Assembly: GCA_032027005.1 (NCBI GenBank)
Contig: JAVSMW010000019.1
Span: forward strand, 1 to 35,406
Length of the DNA: 35,406 nt
Source: JAVSMW01 sp032027005
Lineage (GTDB): Bacteria > Bacillota > Thermincolia > Thermincolales > UBA2595
Direction: 5' to 3'
Translations under genes and position numbers: made by a program
Shown here: in pieces, positions 27,468 to 35,406 of the stretch
Numbering within the stretch: the stretch's first letter is position 1
Layout of the letters: the number at the start of each line of letters is the position of its first letter
Notes under the pieces: model-generated
The model's input: only the letters and a program-made list of their open reading frames with translations
Databases searched by the model: none
Told to the model about the DNA's origin: nothing

Positions 27468-30429
27468 AGGCTCCTCAATAATTCCCCCGCAATATCCACA
27501 TTCTCAATCCGCATAATGCTTTCTTCTGACATCCCATAACTGAGAAGGTTGATACTTCCATACCATATGATCCGCTGATCCATAATCGCGAATTTTTGAT
27601 GGATACGTTCTTTGGTTCTTATAGTAATACCGCGTTGCGTAAGCAATTCCATACATTCCACAATTTTCGCCTTATCCTTTTCGGCATAGTTTTCAGGCGG
27701 TTTTGTAACCACCGTAACCTTCGCGTTGGCGGCAGTCATATAATTCAAGGTGGACAATATCCGCCGCTTTGCCACAAATGGGCTGACAATCAAAATTTCA
27801 GTTCGAGCCGCCAAAATATCAGCGGAATAAACCGGGAAAAACGTGTGATTGTCAAAAATTGAGTGAACTTCTTCAACGGCTGCGGCGTTCCCTTTGCTTT
27901 GTATCCGATGGCGGCGTAACCTCGCAGACGCTTTTGATACATCTTTTCCAGCATCGCCACATGGACATCTACATAATCGTAGACTTGAACCTCATTCTTG
28001 CCTTCATATAAGCGGTGCAGCCGCCCGGCGTACTGTTGGAGCGTCCCTTTCCACGATATAGGCCATAGCAAGAAAAAAGCGTATCCAAACGCGGCATATC
28101 AAACCCTTCGCCTACATATTTCCCAGTGGCAACAAGAACGAAAGATTCGTCTTCAGCAATATCGGCAACGGTTTGCAAGGTTTCTCGGCTTTTCTTTTGG
28201 GTTTCGCCGCCTGTTAAAGCAATCACGTTTTTTATGCGTGGCTTCAACTGAGACACCAAATATTTCACATGCTCGGTGCGTTCGGTGAGGATAATCGGAT
28301 TCCGCCCTTGTTCCACGGCGGCGGTAACATCCTGTAGGATTAGGCTGTTGCGAAGCTCACTGTTCTGAATATCATTGTAAATATCGGTAATCGTCCACTT
28401 GCTCTCGTCCTGATGAGCCGGTTTTTGAAACCTCGTGAAACGCGGAATCACAAAATGTTCAAACGGACGCACCGCAGCCTGTTCCTTCGCGTCCACGCGA
28501 TAACGGATTTTTCCGCAGTGCATATAATAATTGGATGATGACCGTCCTGTCGCGTTGGTGTTGCTGTTAAACCATAGACATGTTTGGCGTTTGCGGCTTT
28601 CAGTATCTGCTCAAAACTGAACGCCGACACATGATGACATTCGTCCACGATGACCATACCGTAATCTCTCACAAGTTCCTTGACCTCATCCCCGGACACT
28701 AAAGACTGCATAACCGCCACATCTATGATACCGCTCGGATTATTCTTGCCATCCGCCGATTCGACCGATTACGGTTTTCCTTGCGCTTGCGTCCCTTGGG
28801 TGTGAGTTCGATTATTGGTTCTTCATTGATTATCAAAAACTCATTCAGTCGCTCTACCCACTGGGACAATAAATTTGTACGGTGTACCAAAATTAGCGTA
28901 TTCACTTTGCAATCCGCTATTAAACGCGCTCCGATAACGGTTTTCCCAAACGCCGTGGTAGCGGACAAAATGCCATTGTTATGCATCAAAAGCGCGTCTG
29001 CAGCCTGTTGCTGTTCGCCGCGCAGCTCACCTTTAAACTCAACATCAATCTTGCGCCCTCTATTAGTTTCGTCATTGAATTGTATCCTGACGCCGTTATC
29101 TTCCAAAAGCTCACAGACCTCCGTCTTCCAAACTGCGCGGCAAGCATAAATATTGCTCGGTTTCGTCGGAGCAGGAAATAATCCTTGGCTTATCGAACGT
29201 AGAAAGCCGCATAGCCTGCGCTCTGTAAAACTCAGGATTGCGAAATGCCGCCAAGCGTTTCAACGCGTTAAGCGCGGGGCTTGAAATCCCTGACTTCTCT
29301 ACGTATAACATATTTGCGCGGACAATCTTTACCGTGTCCGAGAAATCAAATCTTCGTTAGCTTTTGTTCCGGCTTCTTGCTTTCCCACGGTTTTTTCCTC
29401 CTCGGAATCCCGGCGCAAATCACCAAGCTCGCCTGACGGCGACAGTTGCTTAATAAACGACTCTGTTTCTTCCAGCGTATATTTTTTGACGTTGTACAAA
29501 TAGTTCCACTGGTCAGCATAGGCATTGAAGTTTTCATACACAAACGCGCTGTTCCCTTGTTCACGAGGTATCTTTTGGAGCGGAAGTGCGATTAAGTTGC
29601 CGAATCCGCCCTTTGGCAATGTGTCTTGATTGGGAATCATTCGGTCATACGTTTTGAATGATAAACTCATGATGTTTGCTCATAGCATGGGTAATCAGAC
29701 TGCTGCCAAAATTTCCGTGCTGTGCATGTTGGAATGTTTTCGGCAAAGAACATCCAAAAGTGAATCCCCTTGCCAGAACGGGAACGCTCCACCGCCATGC
29801 ATATGCCTTTTTCAGTGCAAGCCTCGCGAATAGCGGTAACATCGCGCCGCAAATCCTCCGGACTGTAATCTTTGCCATCGAAGTCGAACGCCAAAAATTC
29901 TGCATGTTTCATCAGGAAACATCGGATACACTCCGGCGGTCAGCTGCCCTTTAAGGTGTTTCTCAACTGCGCCCGCATCGTACTTCACAAAATTCTGATT
30001 AGGACATTCCCCGCATTTCATCTTACCGCCGCCAGATTTTGGACAAAGCGGCGACCATTCATTATGGCAGGCGGGAACATATCCGGCAGAGCCTTTTTTA
30101 GCGTTTTCCCATCGTTTGGCGTAAACATCATCGCGCCCCACGAACAACGACATAAACAGTTCCACTTTTTCGGCTGGCGCACTGTAATTATGAATACCCG
30201 TTGGCGGTTCCTGTACAACCTCGTCAATGTGTGTGAACCGTTTGACATGGCATCCGTTGGTGTTCGACAATTTCATTCCACATCGCCGCCGGACGTACCC
30301 AAAGCCCGCCATCGCCATACAATGCCTGGTAAACCACCACTTCCTCCAGCGTTCACTGTGGGTAGCCATGCCGATAACTTCGTATTCGTTGCCTTTGAAG
30401 TGGACGTATTTACCGGGCTTAATATGCAT
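27464..30429 (-). CDS. TOTE-type primase-helicase-PLD nuclease fusion inside the tns operon
   Basis: About 985 residues after joining several breaks. A DUF1653-like domain comes first (KPGKYVHFKGNEYEVIGMA). An archaeo-eukaryotic primase follows, with a cysteine cluster (CPKSGGGKMKCGECPNQ, near 127), the DxD in FLAFDFDGKDY near 180, SGKGIHFWMFF near 220 and NQDTLPKGGFGNLIALPLQ. A superfamily 2 helicase has TTAFGKT near 492, VDECHH near 595, LTATPTR and QYAGRLHRLYEG. Last is a phospholipase-D-like domain (IHQKFAIMDQRIIWYGSIN, near 943). Pfam, as I recall, names the primase after TOTE conflict systems. It is probably a nucleic-acid-directed defence or replication-linked enzyme; the role is not known. 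It lies between tnsA and tnsB and overlaps tnsB by ATGA. Confidence 0.85.
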
Positions 30430-30474
30430 CTCAAAGCATCTCCAAGCATTATGAAATGAAGGCTTTTGGTCTTT

Positions 30475-31279
30475 TTATGCCGTTATCGTAACCGCAACTT
30501 TCTTCACGTTCAGATTAAGCCGCTCATTCAAATTAATATAAATCTTTTTGTCCAAGACAAGCGACTTAAACAGAAGCAGACCGATTCCTTTTCCTAAAAG
30601 AAATTTGTCTTCGACGATTTGGGCGATTTCAACAATGGAAAATTCATAAGAATAAAATAATTGCCTTATCAAATCTTTTACGATGCTGAGCGTATCTGAT
30701 TCAGCTTGTAATTGTAATGCCTCGCGATCTTGCGCTGAATATATCCACTCAATGTTTTTGGCTTTGCGGTAGGATATTTCAATTTTCAGTAACGAGTTTC
30801 CTATCTACCCCATTCGCAGCCCAATAACGCCGCTCAATTTCATGTTTTTCCACCGTCCGCGCATTGGAAAGCTCAGATGAAAGTTTGACAGTTCGTGCTT
30901 TTAACCCGTGTGTTGTTGTAATCAGAAAGTCGCAAGTCATAACCGTATGGGTATCCGCTTGTTCTGTCTGTAGGATAATTGATTCCGGCCTGAGCGGCTG
31001 CGTCATCGCACACTCCAAATCCAAGAGTGGAAACTGCTCCCGAATATCCAGCACACTATCCGCCCAATCCAAAAGGTAAAAGTAGGCAAGCTCATTGTTG
31101 GACATCAATGGTGAACCCGTCTGGTCGTCCTGCCTTTAACTCCGTGAAACAATACCTTTGGAAGCAAAGTCTTGTACCCGTATCCAAGGTGTGTAGCCGG
31201 GGCCTTCGCCTTGACCCCGGCCTTCACGCAAATATTTTTCGTATACGCCTTGATTCCAGTTACGTGAATGTTTCGCCAT
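30475..31279 (-). CDS. tnsA: TnsA endonuclease
   Basis: About 268 residues after joining breaks near 31,125 and 30,780. The start MAKHSRNWNQGVYEKYLREG follows AGGGG by 5 bases. Then come YTPWIRVQDFASKG and RVHH. The catalytic residues fall at the Tn7 TnsA positions: the glutamate in SNNELAYFYLLDWAD near 63, the aspartate in MTCDFLIT near 117 and the lysine in ARTVKLSSEL near 132. RTVEKHEIERRYWAANGVD follows as in Tn7. The C-terminal domain reads YSYEFSIVEIAQIV and LLLFKSLVLDKKIYINL. TnsA cuts the 5' ends so the element moves by cut-and-paste. It is the first gene of the operon, next to the right end. Confidence 0.92.
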
Positions 31280-31307
31280 GCAATGCCCCTCCAAAACAAG
31301 TCCGACA

Positions 31308-31372
31308 TTTCAAACTTTATTTAATTTAAATCATCCTTTATTTTTAATGTCAAACTTTATTTTAAATGAACA
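31308..31372 (-). repeat. Right-end TnsB-type binding repeats
   Basis: Read inward from 31,372: TGTTCATTTA, then AATAAAGTTTGACATTAAA (about 31,361-31,343), then a weaker AATAAAGG copy near 31,340, then AATAAAGTTTGAAATG (about 31,322-31,307). They share the AATAAAGTTTGA core with the left-end sites, in inverted order. They are packed more closely than on the left, as in Tn7 where the right end has denser sites. Confidence 0.75.
31325..31353 (-). promoter_or_regulatory. Predicted tnsA promoter inside the right-end repeats
   Basis: A perfect -35 TTGACA (31,353-31,348) is followed after 17 bases by TTTAAA (31,330-31,325), a weak -10. The -35 box is part of the first right-end repeat and the region ends before the second. 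TnsB binding would cover it, giving self-repression as known for Tn7. The start codon is at 31,279. Confidence 0.55.
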
Positions 31373-31376
31373 TTTG

Positions 31377-31721
31377 TTACATACCAAGTATTTGCCAGAT
31401 ATATAACGGCGCGGTCAGGGTGAACACCAGGGCAAGCGAACAGGATTGCGGGCGCAGCCCACTCAAACTGCCCATGCTTGCGGTAATCAAAGTATGCCGT
31501 ACCCAATTTTGCGAAGAAAAACACGGCAAGAATCAAGTCAATGGCGGGGAATACCACCTTATTGACTACAGTCTTGATCTGATCGGAAGCGTCATTCCAA
31601 GTGCTTTCAATTGCTCCAGCCACGTCGCCTGTAGGCGGTGCTGCATACGCAGTCCGTACAAAGTACGCAGCCCCAGCAGCAGTACCACGAGGAGAACAGG
31701 CAGGATTCTTTTGAGTTTCAT
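31377..31721 (-). CDS. DUF3852-type conjugation protein
   Basis: About 114 residues with frame breaks near 31,680 and 31,430. The start MKLKRILPVLLVVLLLG lies 7 bases after AAAGGTGG and is a signal or membrane segment. Then follow VRTAYAAPPTGDVAGAIEST, WNDASDQIKTVVNKVVFPAI, LILAVFFFAKLG and an end with LYIWQILGM. Small membrane proteins of this type precede the TrbL-like gene in Tn1549-type ICEs and resemble the VirB2/MaFF2 pilin-like position. The stop TAA at 31,379-31,377 lies only 5 bases before the Tn7-like element, so the gene is intact while its link to the next gene is cut. Confidence 0.8.
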
Positions 31722-31820
31722 GAAGATAACCACCTTTCTGATTTAATTTTTTGCATAGTAGATGACCGCAAAGCATTTATTTGCCCTGCGGTCCTGTTTC
31801 TTTTTTCTGTTGTTAATGCT

Positions 31821-33511
31821 TTACCGTGCGATATGCCAGTCATCCCAAAGGCTTCCCCTAATATTCACCGAATCGTTGAGGTTCATGGAAAGCATACCGA
31901 CCGGCGTCCAGCAGTCGATGAGCCAGGTGTACGGCATGTAGCTTCCGTCAGGAAACCAGATAGGTGTGAATTGCGTCCGACGCTTATAGGTCGAGTATTT
32001 ATTGGATGCAAACTCGAATTTTGAGCTGTAGCCGAATTGGGTTCGTTCAAGCAATCGCCAATAGGTTTCGTACCGGAATTCAGGGAAATATGTCACGGCC
32101 GTCATTGCGTCGGTTACGGCCGAGGATTGATTGGTACTGACATTTGCGGTGACGGTCTGATTGATTCCGTACCCGCTTTTTCATGTTCTTGCCGTATGCG
32201 GGTCGGTGCTTTTGTGTCGGAACCGTACTCATGGATGCTGAAATGCTGGCGTAAATATGAAAGCCAGTCGAACTCCCACCATCCGTGGTCGCAACCAATA
32301 ACCATCCTCATCCGTTCCGTGCCATACCCAATAGTCATGCCACCACGGACGCCATACTCCCCACGACGCTGAGTTTTTTTGCGCTTTGTTGGGTTACAGC
32401 GGCTATGGATAGGCATCGTTCCGATCGTCAGCCACTGGATTTGGGGGAATCGTTTCCGGAGAGATCCACAATCCTTGCAGTAATAGTACTTTGGCTTGCC
32501 GAGCCTCCGCCTGACACCGACACATGAATTGTCATAGTCTGCGGAGTTGCCGGAGTACTCCAGCGAACCCACACCAGCTGACTGTCGCCCTCCGGATAAT
32601 ACACGTTGCTTACCGTGTAGGTTTGTCCGTCGATTGTGAATCTCACCGTAACTGGATGATCCGGATCTGCCTGTCCGCCCCGAACAGTCACCGATGTGAA
32701 TAACTTCGGTATTAACCCTGTACATCATAATCGGCTGACGTAACCTCCTGAGGCTCCGGCTCCGCTTCATTGAAGCGTACAATGCCAATGCCAAGTGATG
32801 AGATAATATCCGCATTTGATGCAGCTTTAGTGGTAGATCCATCCCATGCAGGGTAGCCGAGATCAGGTGTTTCAAGGAACATCGCCACGGCAGATTCTTG
32901 TGACTGAGGGACACCATCTTGCTCCGAAGTCCACCATTAAACTGCTGGTCGAAAAGTCTGCTTCTGTTGCGGTCATGGCGTACTTAATTCCCCCAAGGGT
33001 AAGATCGGTGATGGGTTTCCAGCAGTGAGCTTATATTCACCATTCGTTAAAACGGTCGTAGTCCATGCCGGTAACCTGAGCAATGGTCATGACCATATAC
33101 TCGGAACAGAAGTATTTCTTTATCTGCTCGATGCTTGCCTGTCCGCTGCTGGGTACTTATAACTTTCGGCATAGCAATATCAGGCTTTCGCAAACATACG
33201 TTGTTGTAACAGGTGATAAAGCTCTGCCAACTGTATATGTTATTTTTGATACTTTTCCAAAATGTACGGTTACTGAGGGTGTTCTATTTGAGAAGTCTAT
33301 GGGGGCAGTAACAGGTATTCTATCGCTGGCTCGAACCACCGTAATCCTGACTCCCTCATCACCGCCATTCCAATAATTTTCGTTGGTCCCGCTGCCCATG
33401 CCGCCCGCCTCCGTTGTCTATGTTACCTTCACCTTCAGCGTATGCTGTAACAGACAAAAGCATGGAGAGCAGCAGAATCAGCAGAAGGAAAATGCTGAGA
33501 CATCGTTTCAT
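31821..33511 (-). CDS. Large secreted ICE protein of unknown function
   Basis: About 563 residues rebuilt over several frame breaks. A signal peptide opens it (MKRCLSIFLLLILLLSMLLS, then VTAYAEGE) after GGAGGT. A glycine/asparagine-rich linker follows, then VTVHFGKVSKITYTVGRALS. A middle beta-rich part has VRFTIDGQTYTVSNVYYPEG and MTIHVSVSGGGSAS. The C-terminal part is aromatic (YFPEFRYETYWRLLERTQFG, IWFPDGSYMPYTWLIDCWTP) and ends SLWDDWHIAR. I recall such proteins next to DUF6550 and DUF4320 genes in clostridial ICEs. It is probably surface-exposed and may help mating contact; that is inference. A terminator lies upstream of it. Confidence 0.65.
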
Positions 33512-33532
33512 ACAATACCTCCGTGAGACGGC

Positions 33533-33560
33533 AAAAAGCACCGAAACCTCGGTGCCTTTT
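33533..33560 (-). terminator. Rho-independent terminator, leftward
   Basis: GCACCGA and TCGGTGC arms around a four-base loop; on the minus strand they are followed by TTTTTG and on the plus strand by TTTTG. It lies between the DUF6550-like gene and the large secreted protein, so it would separate their transcripts. Confidence 0.7.
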
Positions 33561-33579
33561 GCTTTATGTTGATTATGCT

Positions 33580-34157
33580 TTAATCCATGTTCCCGACTTG
33601 TTTATTAATATCACCATCGGAGCCAACATCGTTTTGCTTTACTCCGCCACCGTTATCTCAATCCAGCCAAAACCGGGGACATAGATTTTTCCGTCTTTCT
33701 TATCTCCGGATTTCGGCCTCCGAAGGTGATGTACTGCTCGCTGGCTTTGTCACCTTGCCATGCTCTAATGGCTTCACTGCGTCCACTTTCTCACCGTCCG
33801 GTGTCTTGGACGGGTCGGTCCTTTACCTCCTGCGGCGGCTGGGTAGGCTATAGCTACCTCTTCCTGTATGCTCTGCTCGGTTACCGGTGGAATCTCCAGT
33901 GTCTGCAGGCTTGAAGAAGCCTCAGCCGGGTTGATGGGCGGGACGGTTACCCCCTGCGTCTTGATCGGATCTGCAGATGGTTCTGGAATTACTTCGCTGG
34001 GGCTGGCTGCATCCGATACCGTGGAGGAGGCTGAAGCAACGCTTCTTTGGGTTTCTCCGTCTTAAACTGCATTGCTATTGCTATGACAAGGATTACGCAC
34101 ACCACGCCTAGTCCGGCGATGGTAAAACGCTTTTTTTACTTTGTCTGTCAGTTTCAT
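33580..34157 (-). CDS. DUF6550-like ICE protein
   Basis: About 192 residues with many frame breaks. The ATG at 34,157 (MKLTDKVKK) follows AAGGAGG. A membrane segment is next, then a long proline-, lysine- and glutamate-rich linker, then SGDKKDGKIYVPGFGWIE and DNGGG, and an end GDINKQVGNMD. The PGFGWxEDNGGG box is typical of the DUF6550 proteins of clostridial conjugative elements. It would be a membrane-anchored protein whose linker spans the cell wall. Its role in transfer is not known. Confidence 0.65.
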
Positions 34158-34199
34158 TATAGATACCTCCTTGTGTGAAAGATCGATGTGTCCTTTCAA

Positions 34200-34800
34200 T
34201 GACACACATACTACAAAAGCTTTCGGAAGTCTATTGTCAATCGAAAATGTTAAAAATATCGGCATATATTTGGCCTTTACCTGAGATTGATCACCATGGG
34301 CGGTAAGCTTTTCCCCTCCAAAGGATACTGGAACTTCCAGCCTTATGACCGCATCGGCCAGCAGGCCTTTGGTATTGTCCGGACTCGCTGGAGCCAGAGA
34401 CATATTGTCAATGTCGACGGAGAGTTCGGACAGTCTGAATTCCATCTCATCTCCGGCATATTTCACATGATAGCCGTTCTCCTGCCGCTGTCCCAGCAGC
34501 TGATCCAGCCTGCTGTATATATCTCCGTAATCCAGACTTTCCTCGAAGTCGACTGCGGAAGGTCGATAAGCTCCGCTGTAGCCTTCCCGCACTCCGTGAT
34601 ACACATCATCGTAATTATCATTAATTGTCGAGATAACTGCAGACCTGCACAGCATCCCGACTCCTTGAGCAACAATCATCAGCCGAATGTATTCAGAAAG
34701 CCGCAAAAGACAATCCGAGTGCAAGGGTAACTGGCTACTACAACAGGAAAGGACGAGCCCCTTTTGCTTCTAAGTATATCACAATTCTGCCAAATTTCAT
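34200..34800 (-). CDS. Hypothetical ICE envelope protein, 3' end unresolved
   Basis: The ATG at 34,800 (MKFGRIVIY) overlaps the stop of the DUF4320 gene by ATGA. After a frame break near 34,725 it reads LLRLSEYIRLMIVAQGVGML, STINDNYDDVYHGVREGYSG, FEESLDYGDIYSRLDQLLGQ and ADAVIRLEVPVSFGGEKL. The frame then stays open past the next gene's start, so a true stop near 34,170-34,260 is probably hidden by an indel. The early part looks membrane-associated and the rest extracellular, much like its DUF4320 neighbour. I do not recognise a named family. Confidence 0.55.
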
Positions 34801-35194
34801 TTCCAATACACCTCGCTCTTGCCGCTGGCCTGCGCCTTCAGGGGTGACAGGAAAGCTTCCGAAGCCGCCGAATATCCGATGTCGGTCTGTAAGGTGAAGG
34901 TCACGGTGAATTCCTCGTTAAGCTGGAGCCTTCCGTTTTTCGACCATGAGATGTTTGGCGTTAGCCCGGTTTTTTTCGGTGAGGACCTGTGCTCTCAGGG
35001 TGGTTTCGCTGCCAACGCGCCCGGCAATTCTGCCTCCCGGCAAAGCTCCGAAGCATAGGCGTCCAGCTTGTTTTTTTGTAACGAATACCGGAAGCACGCT
35101 CACTGCCAAGGCGATGACAAGCATCACGCACAGCACCAGTACCGCTACATCGATATATCCCTCGCCGTGGCGGCTATTTTAACAGCTTCAGCAC
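34797..35194 (-). CDS. DUF4320-like ICE membrane protein
   Basis: About 132 residues with two frame breaks. The likely start is the GTG at 35,194 (LKLLK), about 8 bases after AGGAGGGGG. Then comes RHGEGYIDVAVLVLCVMLVI, a TadE-like membrane helix, followed by LPVFVTKKQ, GRVGSETTLRAQVLTEK and a beta-rich end FTVTVTLQTDIGYSAASEAF with EVYWK. Proteins of this family resemble minor pilin-like membrane proteins and stand in this place in clostridial ICE operons. Coupling to the next gene by ATGA suggests a common complex. Confidence 0.7.
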
Positions 35195-35265
35195 ATCTGC
35201 ACCCCCTCCTGTTTGGACTCAGTAAATCATCCTCCATCTGGTAATCTTGCTCGATATCCCTCTTA

Positions 35266-35406
35266 TCACAGATTGTCATTAATCAGAGTCTCTAATGCAT
35301 AAGACAGGTCATTCTCCGTAATCAAACACTGATCTTTGAGAACCATTAAACGGGTGCTTAAACCTCAGCAGATACTCTAATTGATGATTAATCTGATAGA
35401 GTGTGT
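35266..35406 (-). CDS. SHOCT-like small protein, cut by the window edge
   Basis: Reading inward from the right edge gives TLYQINHQLEYLL, then, after one frame break, STRLMVLKDQCLITENDLSY and ALETLINDNL with a stop at 35,266. The LITENDL turn between two helices is the same type as in the small gene at 6,635-6,781. The start lies beyond the edge. The first codons coincide with the 17-base inverted repeat of the window. Confidence 0.5.
35390..35406. repeat. Terminal inverted repeat of the window, right copy
   Basis: AATCTGATAGAGTGTGT, the exact reverse complement of bases 1-17. On the minus strand it encodes TLYQI of the partial SHOCT-like protein, so on this side it lies in coding DNA. Confidence 0.6.

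Larger units (their letters stand above)
21619..31372 (-). mobile_element. Tn7-like transposon carrying a primase-helicase-nuclease gene
   Basis: The borders rest on three observations. The sequence begins TGTTACC at 21,619 and ends TGAACA at 31,372, and on each side TGTT is followed after 7 bases by AATAAAG. Repeats related to AATAAAGTTTGATATAAATC occur inside both ends in inverted order. The ICE genes on either side are normal neighbours in other elements. Inside are tnsA, a TOTE-type gene, tnsB, tnsC and tnsD/tniQ, all leftward. TGTTAC occurs as a direct repeat at both junctions (21,619-21,624 and 31,375-31,380). This could be the target duplication, but then the ends would not start with TGT, so the exact base is uncertain. 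There is no tnsE and no other cargo. Confidence 0.85.

Noticed and set aside
29872..30459. Open frame of 195 codons on the plus strand
   Set aside because: It is opposite the primase coding frame, has no ribosome site and no family motif; the minus-strand reading has strong domain matches.
21619..31372. CRISPR-associated transposon
   Set aside because: The tns genes are present but there is no repeat-spacer array and no Cas gene, and the TniQ protein has TnsD length.
1..35406. Linear replicon or single large transposon bounded by the 17-base terminal repeat
   Set aside because: The repeat is too short for a telomere, does not have TG..CA ends, and the right copy is inside a gene; an assembly boundary explains it better.

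Overview
The window looks like DNA from a gut-type Bacillota, most likely Clostridia. The evidence is strong AAGGAGG-type ribosome sites, low-GC intergenic DNA, SOS boxes of the Bacillus LexA type, and a conjugation module of the Tn1549/Clostridium ICE type (NlpC/P60 hydrolase, VirB4, PrgI, TrbL-like protein, DUF3852, DUF6550, DUF4320). Sequence quality is uneven. Positions 1-9,200 are clean. From about 9,240 to 24,130 there are many isolated N's at frame breaks. From about 24,300 to the right end there are many apparent single-base indels without N's. Most long genes there were rebuilt by joining frames, so their coordinates mark the whole gene and not one open frame.

The layout is nested mobile elements, nearly all read leftward. 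(1) 1-4,700 is a mosaic flank: a DinD/BRO-like gene, a truncated RhuM gene, a VOC-fold protein and an N-terminally truncated DNA methyltransferase. The last three lie between the two separated ends of one serine recombinase gene. Two near-identical promoters with a LexA-like box between -35 and -10 serve the DinD-like gene and the VOC gene. (2) 4,700-21,550 and 31,377-35,406 are an integrative conjugative element (ICE). It has an intact large serine recombinase, a SHOCT-like small protein, a sigma-like regulator, an XRE repressor, a two-component system with an ABC exporter, and then the conjugation genes. An ORF-less group II intron lies on the opposite strand at about 16,650-17,288.

(3) About 21,619-31,372 is a Tn7-like transposon of about 9.75 kb inserted between the ICE genes for DUF3852 and the TrbL-like protein. 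Its leftward operon is tnsA, then one roughly 985-residue protein joining a DUF1653-like domain, a TOTE-type primase, a superfamily 2 helicase and a phospholipase-D-like nuclease, then tnsB, tnsC and a long tnsD/tniQ. The multidomain gene lies between tnsA and tnsB and overlaps tnsB by ATGA. No other cargo is present. Both ends carry copies of an AATAAAGTTTGA-type repeat, the likely TnsB sites, and the tnsA promoter lies within them.

The Tn7-like element sits just after the DUF3852 stop codon with its tnsA-proximal end facing that gene. This is the geometry of Tn7 at glmS, so the long TnsD-like protein may target a conserved ICE gene. That, with the primase-helicase-nuclease built into the transposition operon, is the most interesting part of the window.
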